Positions 52,155-61,193 of a DNA stretch of 64,000 bases are shown here, piece by piece; the first letter of the stretch is position 1, and each line of letters opens with the position of its first letter. Under the pieces are notes generated by a model, which was not told the origin of the DNA, did no database searches, and worked only from the letters and a program-made list of their open reading frames with translations. The DNA lies in assembly GCA_035452965.1 (NCBI GenBank), contig DAOTCE010000017.1, positions 46,301 to 110,300 on the forward strand. Direction: 5' to 3'. The translations under genes were made by a program, and so were the position numbers. This DNA is from Candidatus Paceibacterota bacterium. Lineage in GTDB: Bacteria > Verrucomicrobiota > Verrucomicrobiia > Limisphaerales > UBA8199.

Positions 52155-53849
52155 ATGAGTGAATCCACTGCTATTCTCAAGGCGTCGCCGGTCGAGGTGG
52201 CAAAGGCAAGCGACCCGACCCTGAGCGGCACGATTGCTCAGACGCTGGCCGACGGGCAGGCCGACCACTTTGGAGAGGACGACTTGGTCTTCCTGAAGTC
52301 CCACGGCATCTACCAGCAGGACGACCGGGACCTGCGCAAGACGGGCAAGAAGTTCATCTTCATGGTGCGCTGCCGCATTCCCGGCGGCCGGCTCACCCCC
52401 GACCAGTACCTGACTTGCGATCGGCTCGCCGCCCGGTACGCGAACGACACCCTGCGGGTGACTTCGCGCCAGGGATTGCAGTTCCACGGTGTCGTCAAAG
52501 GCGGCCTGCGGGCGCTGGTTAAGGAGATTAATGGCGCGTTGCTGGGCACGCTGGCCGCGTGCGGGGACAACAACCGCAATGTCATGGCGCCGCCGACGCC
52601 AGCCTGCAGCGCGCTGGGGCTGCAGGTGCAGGAACACGCGCGGCAGGTTGCCGCCGCGCTATTGCCCAAAACCAGTGCCTACCATTCCATCTGGATTGAT
52701 GGTCAGGCGCTGGACCTGGAGGAGCCGGCTCACAAGAACTTTGTTGACCCCCTTTACGGCAAAGCCTACCTGCCGCGTAAGTTCAAGGTTGCCTTTGTGG
52801 TCCCGCCCCGGAATGACATCGACATCTTCACCAACTGCTGTGGCTTCATCGCCATCGGTAACGACGGCGGCGACCTCGCCGGCTACAATCTCACCGCGGG
52901 TGGCGGCATGGGCCGGAGCCATGGCAACGAGCAAACCTTCCCGCGGCTGGCCGATGTGATCGGCTTTTTGCCGCCGGACAAGGTGGTGGATGTGGCCGGG
53001 GCGGTGCTGACCATCCACCGCGACTTTGGCGACCGTGCCAACCGCAAACACGCGCGGCTCAAGTACGTGCTCGAGGATCGGGGCGTGGGGTGGTTCCGCG
53101 AGGAACTGGAGCGCCGGGTAAAATTCCGGTTGGCTGAACCGAGGCTCTTCAAGTTTGAGAAGCAGGGCGATGCGTTCGGCTGGAACCGGCAGGCGGACGG
53201 GCGGCTGTTCCTCGGCTTGTTCGTGGAGACTGGTCGCATCAGGGACCACGACGGCCGGCGGTTGAAAACGGCTTTGCGGGAGGTGGTCACCAGGTATCAG
53301 CCCGAGATTCATCTCACCCCCGCCAACAACGTGGTGCTGGTGAATTTGGCCGAGACGCTGCGGACTGAGATTGACAGTCTCTTCGCGGCTCATGGGGTGC
53401 AGACCGCACCTCAGCATCAAGGCAGCATTCTGCGGCGCGCCTCGATGGCTTGCGTGGCGCTCCCGACTTGCGGCCTGGCGCTGGCGGAGGCCGAGCGCTA
53501 CCTCCCGGGTTTGATTACCCGCCTGGAGAGATCGCTGGCGGAAACGGGGCTGAGCGGGCAGGAGATCACAATTCGCATGACCGGCTGCCCGAACGGCTGC
53601 GCGCGGCCTTACGTGGCCGAGGTGGGATTCGTCGGCAAGGCGCCCGGCCGCTACCAGATTTGGCTCGGCGGCAATGAGGCCTGCACCCGCGTCAACCGGC
53701 TTTATCGCGATATGGTGAAAGACCCGGATATCGTCAGCGAACTGCGCCCGCTCTTTGTTCGCTACGCGCAGGAACGGCTGCCGGAGGAACGTTTCGGCGA
53801 CTGGGTCGCCCGCGTGCTCTGGCACGAACAGCCGACTCCAACCCTTTGA
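52155..53849 (+). CDS. cysI: Assimilatory sulfite reductase, hemoprotein subunit
   Basis: 564 residues. Siroheme/[4Fe-4S] ligands Cys433, Cys439 (CVALPTC) and Cys478, Cys482 (TGCPNGCARP); substrate Arg residues in TSRQGLQFH (103-111). Two ferredoxin-like repeats as usual. Reduces sulfite to sulfide. No cysJ flavoprotein subunit is near, so ferredoxin is the likely donor. The next gene's ATG follows 5 bp after its stop. Confidence 0.93.
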   Translation: MSESTAILKASPVEVAKASDPTLSGTIAQTLADGQADHFGEDDLVFLKSHGIYQQDDRDLRKTGKKFIFMVRCRIPGGRLTPDQYLTCDRLAARYANDTLRVTSRQGLQFHGVVKGGLRALVKEINGALLGTLAACGDNNRNVMAPPTPACSALGLQVQEHARQVAAALLPKTSAYHSIWIDGQALDLEEPAHKNFVDPLYGKAYLPRKFKVAFVVPPRNDIDIFTNCCGFIAIGNDGGDLAGYNLTAGGGMGRSHGNEQTFPRLADVIGFLPPDKVVDVAGAVLTIHRDFGDRANRKHARLKYVLEDRGVGWFREELERRVKFRLAEPRLFKFEKQGDAFGWNRQADGRLFLGLFVETGRIRDHDGRRLKTALREVVTRYQPEIHLTPANNVVLVNLAETLRTEIDSLFAAHGVQTAPQHQGSILRRASMACVALPTCGLALAEAERYLPGLITRLERSLAETGLSGQEITIRMTGCPNGCARPYVAEVGFVGKAPGRYQIWLGGNEACTRVNRLYRDMVKDPDIVSELRPLFVRYAQERLPEERFGDWVARVLWHEQPTPTL

Positions 53850-53854
53850 GACCC

Positions 53855-54520
53855 ATGAACCCTGAGCAACTTGCTCATTGGAACACTGAACTCCGTCACC
53901 AATCTCCGTGCGAGATCACCCGCTGGGCCATCGCACAGGCGGGCGGGCGCGCGATTGTCTCAACCAACTTCCGCCCCTACGAAGCCGTGATTTTACACCT
54001 CTGCGTGCAGGAGCAGCCCGACATCCCGGTGCTCTGGGTGGACCACGGCTACAATCGCCCCGCGACCTACAGACACGCCGAACGGCTGCGCGCCCTGCTG
54101 GGGCTGAACCTCAGCGCTTTCCTGCCCCGCATCAGCGCCGCCCACCGGGATGCAGTGTGGGGACCACTCCCCGCCCTGGATGACGAATCAGGCCTGAAGG
54201 AATTCAGCACACGGATGAAAATCGAGCCCTTCCAACGCGGCATGAGAGAACTGGCCCCCACCCACTGGCTCACCGCGCTGCGCCGCGTGCAAAACACGAA
54301 TCGCGCCGGCCTGGACATCGTGTCGCTCGACCCGAACTTCGGCACGCTTAAGGTCAGCCCGCTGTTCTACTGTAGCGACGCGGACTTGGAGTTGTATCTC
54401 GCAGAACACAACCTCCCCAATGAGTGGGATTACTTCGATCCTGCCAAGGCCGACGAGAAGCGCGAGTGCGGGCTGCACGCGGCATGGGGCGGCAAGTTGG
54501 TGGGCACGGCGCGGCGCTGA
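53855..54520 (+). CDS. cysH: PAPS/APS reductase family protein
   Basis: 221 residues from the ATG at 53855. The C-terminal KRECGLH motif with catalytic Cys205 is the CysH signature. The extra Cys pairs of [4Fe-4S] APS reductases (CC...CxxC) are absent, which favours the PAPS type. The P-loop-like segment is VSTNFRPYEAVILHL (35-49), not the usual SSFG form. Yields sulfite for CysI. Atypical in sequence but placed between cysI and cysD. Confidence 0.85.
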   Translation: MNPEQLAHWNTELRHQSPCEITRWAIAQAGGRAIVSTNFRPYEAVILHLCVQEQPDIPVLWVDHGYNRPATYRHAERLRALLGLNLSAFLPRISAAHRDAVWGPLPALDDESGLKEFSTRMKIEPFQRGMRELAPTHWLTALRRVQNTNRAGLDIVSLDPNFGTLKVSPLFYCSDADLELYLAEHNLPNEWDYFDPAKADEKRECGLHAAWGGKLVGTARR

Positions 54521-54561
54521 GGCAAAGGCCGCCGCCGGAATCCAGAATCTGAAATCAACGA

Positions 54562-55464
54562 ATGCATAGTTACCACTTGGACCACCTCCAGTATTTGGAA
54601 ACCGAGGCTATCCATGTGATGCGCGAGGTGGCCGCAGAATTTGAGCGGCCTGCCCTGCTGTTCTCCGGGGGCAAAGACTCCATCTGCCTGTTGCGCCTGG
54701 CGGAGAAGGCCTTCCGCCCTTCCGATATCCCGATGCCGCTGCTCAACATTGACACCGGGCATCACTTCCCGGAGTTGAACGAGTTCCGCGACCGCCGGGC
54801 CGCTGAGTTGGGCTGCAAACTCATCGTGCGAACCGTCGAGAGCGCCATCGCCAACGGCACCGCCGTGCCTGCCCCCGGCGAGGTCAGCCGCAACCGCCTG
54901 CAAATCCCCACGCTGCTGGCCGCCATCGAGGAGTTCCGCTTCGATTGCTGCATCGGTGGCGCCCGCCGGGACGAGGAGAAGGCCCGCGCCAAGGAACGCT
55001 TTTTTAGCTTCCGCGACAGCTTTGGCCAGTGGGATCCAAAGAACCAGCGCCCGGAAATCTGGAACCTCTATAACGCGCGCCTCAACCACGGCGAGAACAT
55101 GCGCATCTTTCCCCTCAGCAACTGGACCGAGATGGATGTGTGGGAGTACATCGGCAAGGAGGCCCTCCAAGTGCCCGGCATTTACTTCAGCCATCCCCGC
55201 AAGTGCGTTCGCCGTCAGGGGCAATGGCTGCCGGCAAACGATCTCGTACCCCCAAAACCGAACGAGCAAGTCAAAGACCTCGTCGTGCGCGTCCGCACGA
55301 TCGGCGATATCATAAGCACCGGCTGCATCGAGTCGCCCGCACACACGGTTAGCGACATCATCGCTGAGATCGCCGCCGCGCGCGTCACCGAACGCGGCTC
55401 CCGCGCCGACGACAGAACTTCCGAAGCCGCCATGGAAGATCGCAAACGCGCCGGGTATTTCTAG
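54562..55464 (+). CDS. cysD: Sulfate adenylyltransferase subunit 2
   Basis: 300 residues. PP-loop LLFSGGKDS (32-40), then LLNIDTGHHFPELNEFRD, GARRDEEKARAKER (about 132-145) and WTEMDVWEYI (about 192). With CysN it makes APS from sulfate and ATP. 41 bp after cysH and 27 bp before cysN. Confidence 0.95.
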   Translation: MHSYHLDHLQYLETEAIHVMREVAAEFERPALLFSGGKDSICLLRLAEKAFRPSDIPMPLLNIDTGHHFPELNEFRDRRAAELGCKLIVRTVESAIANGTAVPAPGEVSRNRLQIPTLLAAIEEFRFDCCIGGARRDEEKARAKERFFSFRDSFGQWDPKNQRPEIWNLYNARLNHGENMRIFPLSNWTEMDVWEYIGKEALQVPGIYFSHPRKCVRRQGQWLPANDLVPPKPNEQVKDLVVRVRTIGDIISTGCIESPAHTVSDIIAEIAAARVTERGSRADDRTSEAAMEDRKRAGYF

Positions 55465-55491
55465 GTCGCTCACCCTTTGAACACGCTTCCC

Positions 55492-56811
55492 ATGCCCGTC
55501 TCCGCTCATCATCCAATTGACATCCTCCGCCTCAACACCTGCGGCTCGGTGGATGACGGAAAATCCACGCTGATCGGCCGGCTGCTCTATGACTCTCGGT
55601 CGCTGATGGAAGACCAAATCGAGGCGCTGCAACGCTCCGCCGACCTCACCGGGGCGGGCCGGATAGACCTTTCCACTGTCACCGACGGCCTTCGGGCGGA
55701 ACGCGAGCAGGGCATCACCATTGACGTCGCCTACCGCTACTTCGCCACCCCACGCCGGAGGTTCATCATTGCCGACACCCCTGGCCATGTTCAATACACC
55801 CGCAACATGGTCACGGGCGCTTCCAGCGCCAACTTGTCCGTTGTTCTGGTGGACGCGCGCCAGGGCGTCACCGAGCAGAGCCGCCGTCACACTTGCATCG
55901 CTTCTCTGCTGCGCATCCCTCACCTTGTCATCGCCGTCAACAAGATGGACCTGGTGGACTGGAGCGAAGATCGCTTTATCGAAATCCGGGACCAGTTCGA
56001 GGCGTTCCTGCCACGACTGGATGTGAAGGACGTGCAGTTCATCCCGTTGAGCGCGCTCACCGGCGACAATGTTGTCGAGACCTCCCGAAACACGCCTTGG
56101 TACCCCGGCCCGACGCTCCTGGGCCAATTAGAAACCGTCCACATCGGCAGCGACTGGAACCTCAACGGTTTCCGACTCCCTGTCCAATGGGTCAACCGTC
56201 CCAACCGCCCGACTGACCCCGAACTGCACGACTTCCGCGGCTTCAGCGGGCAGATCGCCGGCGGCATTGTGCGCGTGGGGCAGAAAGTCATGGCGCTGCC
56301 TAGCGGCCTGGTCAGCACTGTCAGGCAAATCTGGACCTACGATGGCCCGCTCCTTGAAGCCTTTTGCCCGCAATCCGTCACCCTGGTGCTCGCCGATGAC
56401 ATTGATGTCAGCCGCGGCGACTTGATCGTCGGCCCGGACAACCTCCCCGGCGCCAGCGCGGACCTTCGCGCCAAAATCTGCTGGATGCACTCGCGCCCGC
56501 TCCAGCGCGGCCGAAAGTACCTCCTGCGCCACACCACCCGAACGGTTCCGGCGGTGATTGCGGATATCGAAGACCGCATTGACATGACCACCCTTGAACC
56601 CGAGCCCGCCCCCCACGAACTCACTCTCAACGACATCGGGGAAGTCCGCCTCAGGACCCCCGCACCGCTTGTCTTTGATGGCTACGGTACTAACCGTCTT
56701 ACCGGCTCGTTTATCCTGATCGAGCCGGGCAACAATGCGACCGCCGCGGCTGGCATGCTCTTCCCGTCCAAGGAAGTCGTGAAGCCGGAGTACAGCGATT
56801 TCGCGATCTAA
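55492..56811 (+). CDS. cysN: Sulfate adenylyltransferase subunit 1 (GTPase)
   Basis: 439 residues from the ATG at 55492; a TTG at 55477 is in frame. G motifs: GSVDDGKST (18-26), DTPGH (about 95), NKMD (about 150). Beta-barrel domains follow and the protein ends normally, without a fused APS kinase domain. Forms the heterodimeric ATP sulfurylase with CysD. No cysC is in the window. Confidence 0.95.
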   Translation: MPVSAHHPIDILRLNTCGSVDDGKSTLIGRLLYDSRSLMEDQIEALQRSADLTGAGRIDLSTVTDGLRAEREQGITIDVAYRYFATPRRRFIIADTPGHVQYTRNMVTGASSANLSVVLVDARQGVTEQSRRHTCIASLLRIPHLVIAVNKMDLVDWSEDRFIEIRDQFEAFLPRLDVKDVQFIPLSALTGDNVVETSRNTPWYPGPTLLGQLETVHIGSDWNLNGFRLPVQWVNRPNRPTDPELHDFRGFSGQIAGGIVRVGQKVMALPSGLVSTVRQIWTYDGPLLEAFCPQSVTLVLADDIDVSRGDLIVGPDNLPGASADLRAKICWMHSRPLQRGRKYLLRHTTRTVPAVIADIEDRIDMTTLEPEPAPHELTLNDIGEVRLRTPAPLVFDGYGTNRLTGSFILIEPGNNATAAAGMLFPSKEVVKPEYSDFAI

Positions 56812-56823
56812 CCCACAGCGCTG

Positions 56824-58530
56824 ATGAGTAATAGCGGCATCGTTCATCTGGTAGGGGCTGGCCCTGGCGACACCGGGCTGTTCACCCTGCGCGGCAAGGA
56901 AGTTCTGGGGCGTGCCGAAGTGGTGATCTACGACGGCCTGGTTAACCGCGAACTCCTGCGCCTCGCTCCGCCCACCGCGGAGATCATTTACGGCGGCAAG
57001 CACGATCGCACCCGTTGCGTGTCCCAAGCCGAGCTGAACGCCTTGCTGTTGTCCAGGGCCCTTGAGGGCAAACGCGTCGTGCGCCTCAAAGGCGGCGATC
57101 CCTTCATGTTCGGACGTGGCGGCGAGGAAGCGGAAGTGCTGGCCGCGGCAGGCCTTCCGTTCGAAGTGGTCCCTGGCGTCTCCTCCCTCTACTCCGTGCC
57201 GGGCTATGCAGGCGTTCCGCTCACGCACCGAGACCGTAGCTCCAGTGTCACCGTCATCACCGGGCACGACGATCCGCGCTCCCCGGCCAACCATGTGGAC
57301 TGGCCCAGCCTGGCCAAAGCCCGCGGCACCTTGGTGGTGCTGATGGGCTTGAAGAACTTCCCGGTGATCGCCACCACGCTCATCGCGCACGGACGTTCGC
57401 CTGATACCTCGGCCGCCGTCATCAGCCGCGGCACCACGACTCGCCAACAGACTGTCGTCGGCACGCTCGCTACCGTGGCCGGACTGGCCGACGAGGCGGG
57501 CATCTGCCCACCGGCCGTGATCGTAATTGGCGAGGTGGCCGCTTTGCATGAGCGGCTGAATTGGTTCGAGCAGCGCCCGCTCTTTGGGCGCCGTGTGGCC
57601 GTCACCCAGCGCTCTGATCTCGCCCAACCGCTCGTGGCGGCTCTGCGCGAGCACGGCGCGGAGGTGCTGGAAGTTCCCGCCACCCGCTGGATGCCGCATC
57701 CCGACCGAGCGAAGCTGGACTGGGCGTTGGCAAACCTTGAGTCCTATGATTGGATCCTGTTCGCCAATCAGGTGGGCGTGGACTTCTTCTTCGAGCGCTT
57801 CCTCCAGGTTCACCGTGACCTGCGTCAACTCGGCCCCGCTCTCCTTGGCGCGTATGGCCCCAGAACTGGCCGGAAACTGCGCGAATGGCACCTCCAGCCC
57901 GCTGCAATCGCCGCCGACCACAAGACTCCGCTAATCCTCGAAGCCATCACCCGATGCGGCAGCGTGCACGGAAAACGCGTCCTCGTACTGCGCGGCGATG
58001 TCGCCAGCGAAAGAGTCCCGGAAGCGCTTGAGGCTCTGGGTGCCGTGGTAGATGTCGTGCCCTGCTACGCAGTCCAGCCGGAGACCGACGACCTCACGGG
58101 CGGGGCTGCATCGCTGGCCGAAAGAGGCGCGGACTGGATCATCTTCGCCAGCGGGCTGGCTATTGAACACCTCCACGAGCGCTTGGACCTGCCTGGCTTA
58201 GTGGCGCGCTTCCCGGCCATGCGCCTCGCCATCGCCAGCCAAACCGTCCAATGGGCGCTGGACAAACTGGGCCTCGCCCCTTCGGCCATTGCCCAGCCCG
58301 ACAACGTCGAGGACCTTGTGAACGCAATTATCCGAGCTGGCCTCGAATCGCCCGCAACCCAACCCCGTTCCAATGGGATCCTCTCCGTATCCACACCAGA
58401 TCCACACCGTATCCACACCGTGGATACAGCCTTGACATCCCCGGTGGAAATCGGCGTAACATGTTGTAATTGTAAGACTTATGCGAGTTCAGCCCCAAAA
58501 TCGGCCCATTCCCTGCTCCCATCGCTATAA
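56824..58530 (+). CDS. cobA: Uroporphyrinogen-III methyltransferase / uroporphyrinogen-III synthase fusion
   Basis: 568 residues. N-terminal SUMT domain (about 1-245): VHLVGAGPGDTGLFTL, VRLKGGDPFMFGRGGEEAEV, and TVITGHDDPRSP. C-terminal HemD-like domain (about 250-510) with GRRVAVTQRSDLAQPL and VVDVVPCYAVQPE. Together they make precorrin-2 for siroheme, needed by CysI; 12 bp after cysN. The last 55 residues or so are not part of either domain and are encoded partly by the 67-bp inverted repeat (58373-58439), so the C-terminus has probably been extended by the repeat. Confidence 0.9.
   Translation: MSNSGIVHLVGAGPGDTGLFTLRGKEVLGRAEVVIYDGLVNRELLRLAPPTAEIIYGGKHDRTRCVSQAELNALLLSRALEGKRVVRLKGGDPFMFGRGGEEAEVLAAAGLPFEVVPGVSSLYSVPGYAGVPLTHRDRSSSVTVITGHDDPRSPANHVDWPSLAKARGTLVVLMGLKNFPVIATTLIAHGRSPDTSAAVISRGTTTRQQTVVGTLATVAGLADEAGICPPAVIVIGEVAALHERLNWFEQRPLFGRRVAVTQRSDLAQPLVAALREHGAEVLEVPATRWMPHPDRAKLDWALANLESYDWILFANQVGVDFFFERFLQVHRDLRQLGPALLGAYGPRTGRKLREWHLQPAAIAADHKTPLILEAITRCGSVHGKRVLVLRGDVASERVPEALEALGAVVDVVPCYAVQPETDDLTGGAASLAERGADWIIFASGLAIEHLHERLDLPGLVARFPAMRLAIASQTVQWALDKLGLAPSAIAQPDNVEDLVNAIIRAGLESPATQPRSNGILSVSTPDPHRIHTVDTALTSPVEIGVTCCNCKTYASSAPKSAHSLLPSL
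58373..58439. repeat. 67-bp inverted repeat, right copy
   Basis: Reverse complement of 49710-49776 (first 40 bp identical). It lies inside the 3' end of the cobA-hemD gene. With the left copy it brackets 8.6 kb containing the whole sulfate cluster. Confidence 0.85.
58457..58469. promoter_or_regulatory. Direct repeat TAACATGTTGTAA, part of a possible operator pair
   Basis: Twin of TAACTTGTTGTAA at 58528-58540, 71 bp away, in the tail of the sulfate cluster and upstream of the receiver-PAS gene. Could be a regulator site for the downstream gene; evidence is repetition only. Confidence 0.3.
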
Positions 58531-58699
58531 CTTGTTGTAAACATTCAACTTACGCCAGTCTTGGAGGTTGTTTGGTCTTTTCCGTGGGTGCCCGGAAACG
58601 CTTTCTCCGGGTGATTAAGGGCTGCTTATTTGACTCTTTAACCATGACGGCCTATGGTAAGTTTAGGCTGCCGAACAGGTGCCTGTAGTGAGAGACGAT

Positions 58700-59530
58700 A
58701 TGATGACTGGGCCGTTGCGAGTCTTGATGGTTGAGGATTCCGCGGACGACACGTTGCTGATCGCCGCCGAACTCCAGCGCGGCGGGCTTGACCCCGTGTT
58801 TGAACGCGTGGAGACAGAGGCCGCTCTGCGGACGGCGCTGGAGGCGCACAGTTGGGACCTGATCATTTGCGACTACGCCATGCCTCGGTTTGGAGGCCCG
58901 GAGGCCCTGGCAATCTACCGTGAAAAAGCGCCGGACGTTCCATTCATCAGCGTCTCCGGCACCGTCGGCGAGGAAACTGTGGCCGAGATGATGAAGGCCG
59001 GGGCGCATGACTACGTCATGAAGAGCAAGCTGGGCCGGTTGGTGCCGGCGGTAAAGCGCGAGCTCCGCGCGGCCCAGGAACGCCGCGAGCGCCGCCAAGC
59101 CGAGGCCATCGCCTCCTATCTCGCCGCCATTGTCCAGTCTTGCGACGACGCCATCATCGGCAAGACGCTGGACGGCACCATCGTGAGCTGGAATCAAGGC
59201 GCGGAACGCCTCTACGGCTATACCGCGGCGGAAATGCTCGGTCGCCCGATTTCTGCCCTGATTCCCAGCTACCGGCCGGCGGAGCTTCCAGAAATACTGG
59301 ACTCGGTCAGGCGAGGCGCGGGCGTGGATGGCTTGGAAACCGTGCGCCTCCGCAAAGACGGATCGCCGGTGGAAGTCTCGCTCACCGTATCGCCGATAAG
59401 GGACTCCAGCGGCCGGATTGTGGGCGCTTCGACGGTGTCGCGGGACATTACGCGCCGGAAGCAGGCGGAGAACGAGCAACTCGCCCTCATCAAAGACCTG
59501 ACCGCGGCATTGGCACACGCGCATCCCTGA
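58700..59530 (+). CDS. Receiver-PAS signalling protein
   Basis: 276 residues from the ATG at 58700 (a GTG at 58679 and an ATG at 58703 are also possible; GAGAG precedes 58700 at a good distance). Receiver (1-125): VLMVEDSADD, Asp58 (IICDYAMP), Lys108 region. A coiled linker, then PAS (about 140-255): WNQGAERLYGYTAAEMLGRP and GRIVGASTVSRDITRRKQAE. The protein stops just after the helix leaving the PAS domain, with no kinase, GGDEF or phosphatase domain, so it looks like the N-terminal half of a longer signalling protein. No partner kinase in the window. Confidence 0.8.
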   Translation: MMTGPLRVLMVEDSADDTLLIAAELQRGGLDPVFERVETEAALRTALEAHSWDLIICDYAMPRFGGPEALAIYREKAPDVPFISVSGTVGEETVAEMMKAGAHDYVMKSKLGRLVPAVKRELRAAQERRERRQAEAIASYLAAIVQSCDDAIIGKTLDGTIVSWNQGAERLYGYTAAEMLGRPISALIPSYRPAELPEILDSVRRGAGVDGLETVRLRKDGSPVEVSLTVSPIRDSSGRIVGASTVSRDITRRKQAENEQLALIKDLTAALAHAHP

Positions 59531-59566
59531 CCAGCGCGGAGCAGCCTGACTGAAGAGGGACAGTGG

Positions 59567-59642
59567 TGGTGGAGCCGAGGGGATTCGAACCCCTGACCTG
59601 CTGATTGCGAACCAGCCGCTCTACCAACTGAGCTACGACCCC
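59567..59642 (-). tRNA. tRNA-Ala (anticodon CGC)
   Basis: 76 nt with encoded CCA. Acceptor GGGGUCG/CGGCUCC has the G3-U70 pair that marks alanine tRNAs; D arm GCUC/GAGC; anticodon arm GCUGG-UUCGCAA-UCAGC with CGC; T arm AGGGG-UUCGAAU-CCCCU. Reads GCG codons. Confidence 0.93.
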
Positions 59643-59726
59643 ATGCCACTCATGTCAGGACAGGGATAGTTCTGCCACAAGAGAATGCCCTGCGCAACAA
59701 AGATCGCAGCAAAGGCGGGACGACTA

Positions 59727-60911
59727 CTACAAAGCTTTGGTGTCGGAAGGAAATCCGCTTCGGCGAATCCGCTCGCCGATGGCACGCAGCACACGGGCGT
59801 GCTGCGGAGGAATGGAACCGTCGGGCAGCGGACCCGTGTTGAGCAGAAGGTTGGCCCTGGCGGCGCGGGCGGCGGCGAGCTTCGCCCACGCCTCGTCGGT
59901 CGTCACATGCCGCTTCTGCTCGTGGTAGCCCCAGCTTCCTTCCTGCAAGGTCGAGCAAATCTCCATCGGCTTGTCGCCGCCGAAGGCGACGGCCTTGTGC
60001 TCGGGCGCAAAGAAGTCTTCGGAGCCCAGCAGTCCCTGTTTGTAGGAGACGAGCACCTGCGGCTGCAGGCGATGGATGAGGTCGTAGAGTTCCTGGCAGC
60101 GAAACTCGGGCGCATTGCCGGGCTGGCGCGGCGGCTGCGGGCAGGGCGTCTTCGTCTTGTCCGAGAGCGGCGTGCCGATGCCGTCCAGCCAGATGGCGGC
60201 GATCGGCCCGTAGTTCGTGAGCAGCTCGGTGATTTGCGCCGTCATGAAGTCCACATACTTCCGCAAGTCGTGCTCCGCTCCGGTCGCGTACGACGGCTCG
60301 GGCGGCGCATAGCCAGGCCGGGCACTGCCGCCCCAGCGGTCGTTGTTGGGCGCATGCGGATGCCGCCAGTCCCGGCCATGCGAGTAGTAAAGACACAGGC
60401 CGAGACCTTTCTTTTGGCACGCCTCCGCCAGCTCGCCAATCAAGTCGCGCCGGGCGGGGCTGTTGACACTGTTGAAATCCGTTTGCTTCGTGGCAAACAG
60501 GCAGAAACTGTCGTGGTGCCGCGTGGTGATGTTGACGTATCGCATCCGGGCCGCCAGCGCCAGGTCGGTGATGGCGCCCGCGTCAAACTTCTCCGCCGTG
60601 AACCGGTCCTTGAGCCGGGCGTATTGGGCCACGGGAATCTTCTCGCGGAATTGCAGCCACTCGTGCCGGCTCTCGAGCGAGTAGAGCCCATAATGGAGAA
60701 ACAACCCGAACCTGGCGTCGCGAAACCACTGGCGGGCCGCGCCCCGCGGATCGCCGCGGTAAAGCCGCTTGTAGCCCTTGAGGTAACTCGGCAAGGGCAG
60801 CGCCGGCCCAACCTGCGCCGAGAACAATCCGGCCGGCAGGTGGATCGCCGAGGCTGCGGCGGCGGCCGTGGCGGAGGAGATCAGGAAGGTGCGTCGGGTG
60901 CAGGTTTTCAA
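59727..60911 (-). CDS. Tat-exported alpha-L-fucosidase (GH29)
   Basis: 394 residues from a TTG start (60911), chosen because it begins a twin-arginine signal (CTRRTFLISSATAAAAASAIHL); no ATG is available in frame nearby. GH29 pattern: WFRDARFGLFLHYGLYSL, RYVNITTRHHDSFCLF, LGLCLYYSHGRDWRHP, and IAAIWLDGIG with the nucleophile Asp. Removes fucose from glycans outside the cytoplasm. Same directon as the TPR-like and esterase genes. Confidence 0.82.
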   Translation of the reverse strand: MKTCTRRTFLISSATAAAAASAIHLPAGLFSAQVGPALPLPSYLKGYKRLYRGDPRGAARQWFRDARFGLFLHYGLYSLESRHEWLQFREKIPVAQYARLKDRFTAEKFDAGAITDLALAARMRYVNITTRHHDSFCLFATKQTDFNSVNSPARRDLIGELAEACQKKGLGLCLYYSHGRDWRHPHAPNNDRWGGSARPGYAPPEPSYATGAEHDLRKYVDFMTAQITELLTNYGPIAAIWLDGIGTPLSDKTKTPCPQPPRQPGNAPEFRCQELYDLIHRLQPQVLVSYKQGLLGSEDFFAPEHKAVAFGGDKPMEICSTLQEGSWGYHEQKRHVTTDEAWAKLAAARAARANLLLNTGPLPDGSIPPQHARVLRAIGERIRRSGFPSDTKAL

Positions 60912-60930
60912 GGTGAAGTTGGAAGGTGGT

Positions 60931-61182
60931 TCATTTTGGGGAAGCCAGGGCCTTGATGCGCTCGACCTCCTGGTCCAGCCCCGGCAGCCAGACCTGGCCG
61001 GACCGCTGCTGAGCCTGCTGGGCTTGCAGCAGCCACCGCTCTGCTTCGCGGTAGTTGCCCATGTTCCAGTGAGCGGCCCCGATGGCGAACAGGGCGTGCG
61101 TGACACCCTCGTTGCGGACGACGGCATACTCCCGAGTCCAAAACCCTTGGGCAAGCGATTGCCGGGTCGGAAGGACAGTCAC
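60931..61182 (-). CDS. Short TPR-like fragment
   Basis: 83 residues from a GTG at 61182; longer frames upstream overlap the esterase gene. Has one TPR-type unit (HALFAIGAAHWNMGNYREAERWLLQAQQ) and a short charged end. Possibly the surviving end of a larger TPR protein. 11 bp after the esterase stop and 19 bp before the fucosidase start, so it may be translated in the same operon. Confidence 0.4.
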   Translation of the reverse strand: MTVLPTRQSLAQGFWTREYAVVRNEGVTHALFAIGAAHWNMGNYREAERWLLQAQQAQQRSGQVWLPGLDQEVERIKALASPK

Positions 61183-61193
61183 GTGGAGAGCGA

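Noticed and set aside
54430..56127. Long minus-strand open frame of 565 codons
   Set aside because: Antisense of cysD and cysN; no recognisable protein features.
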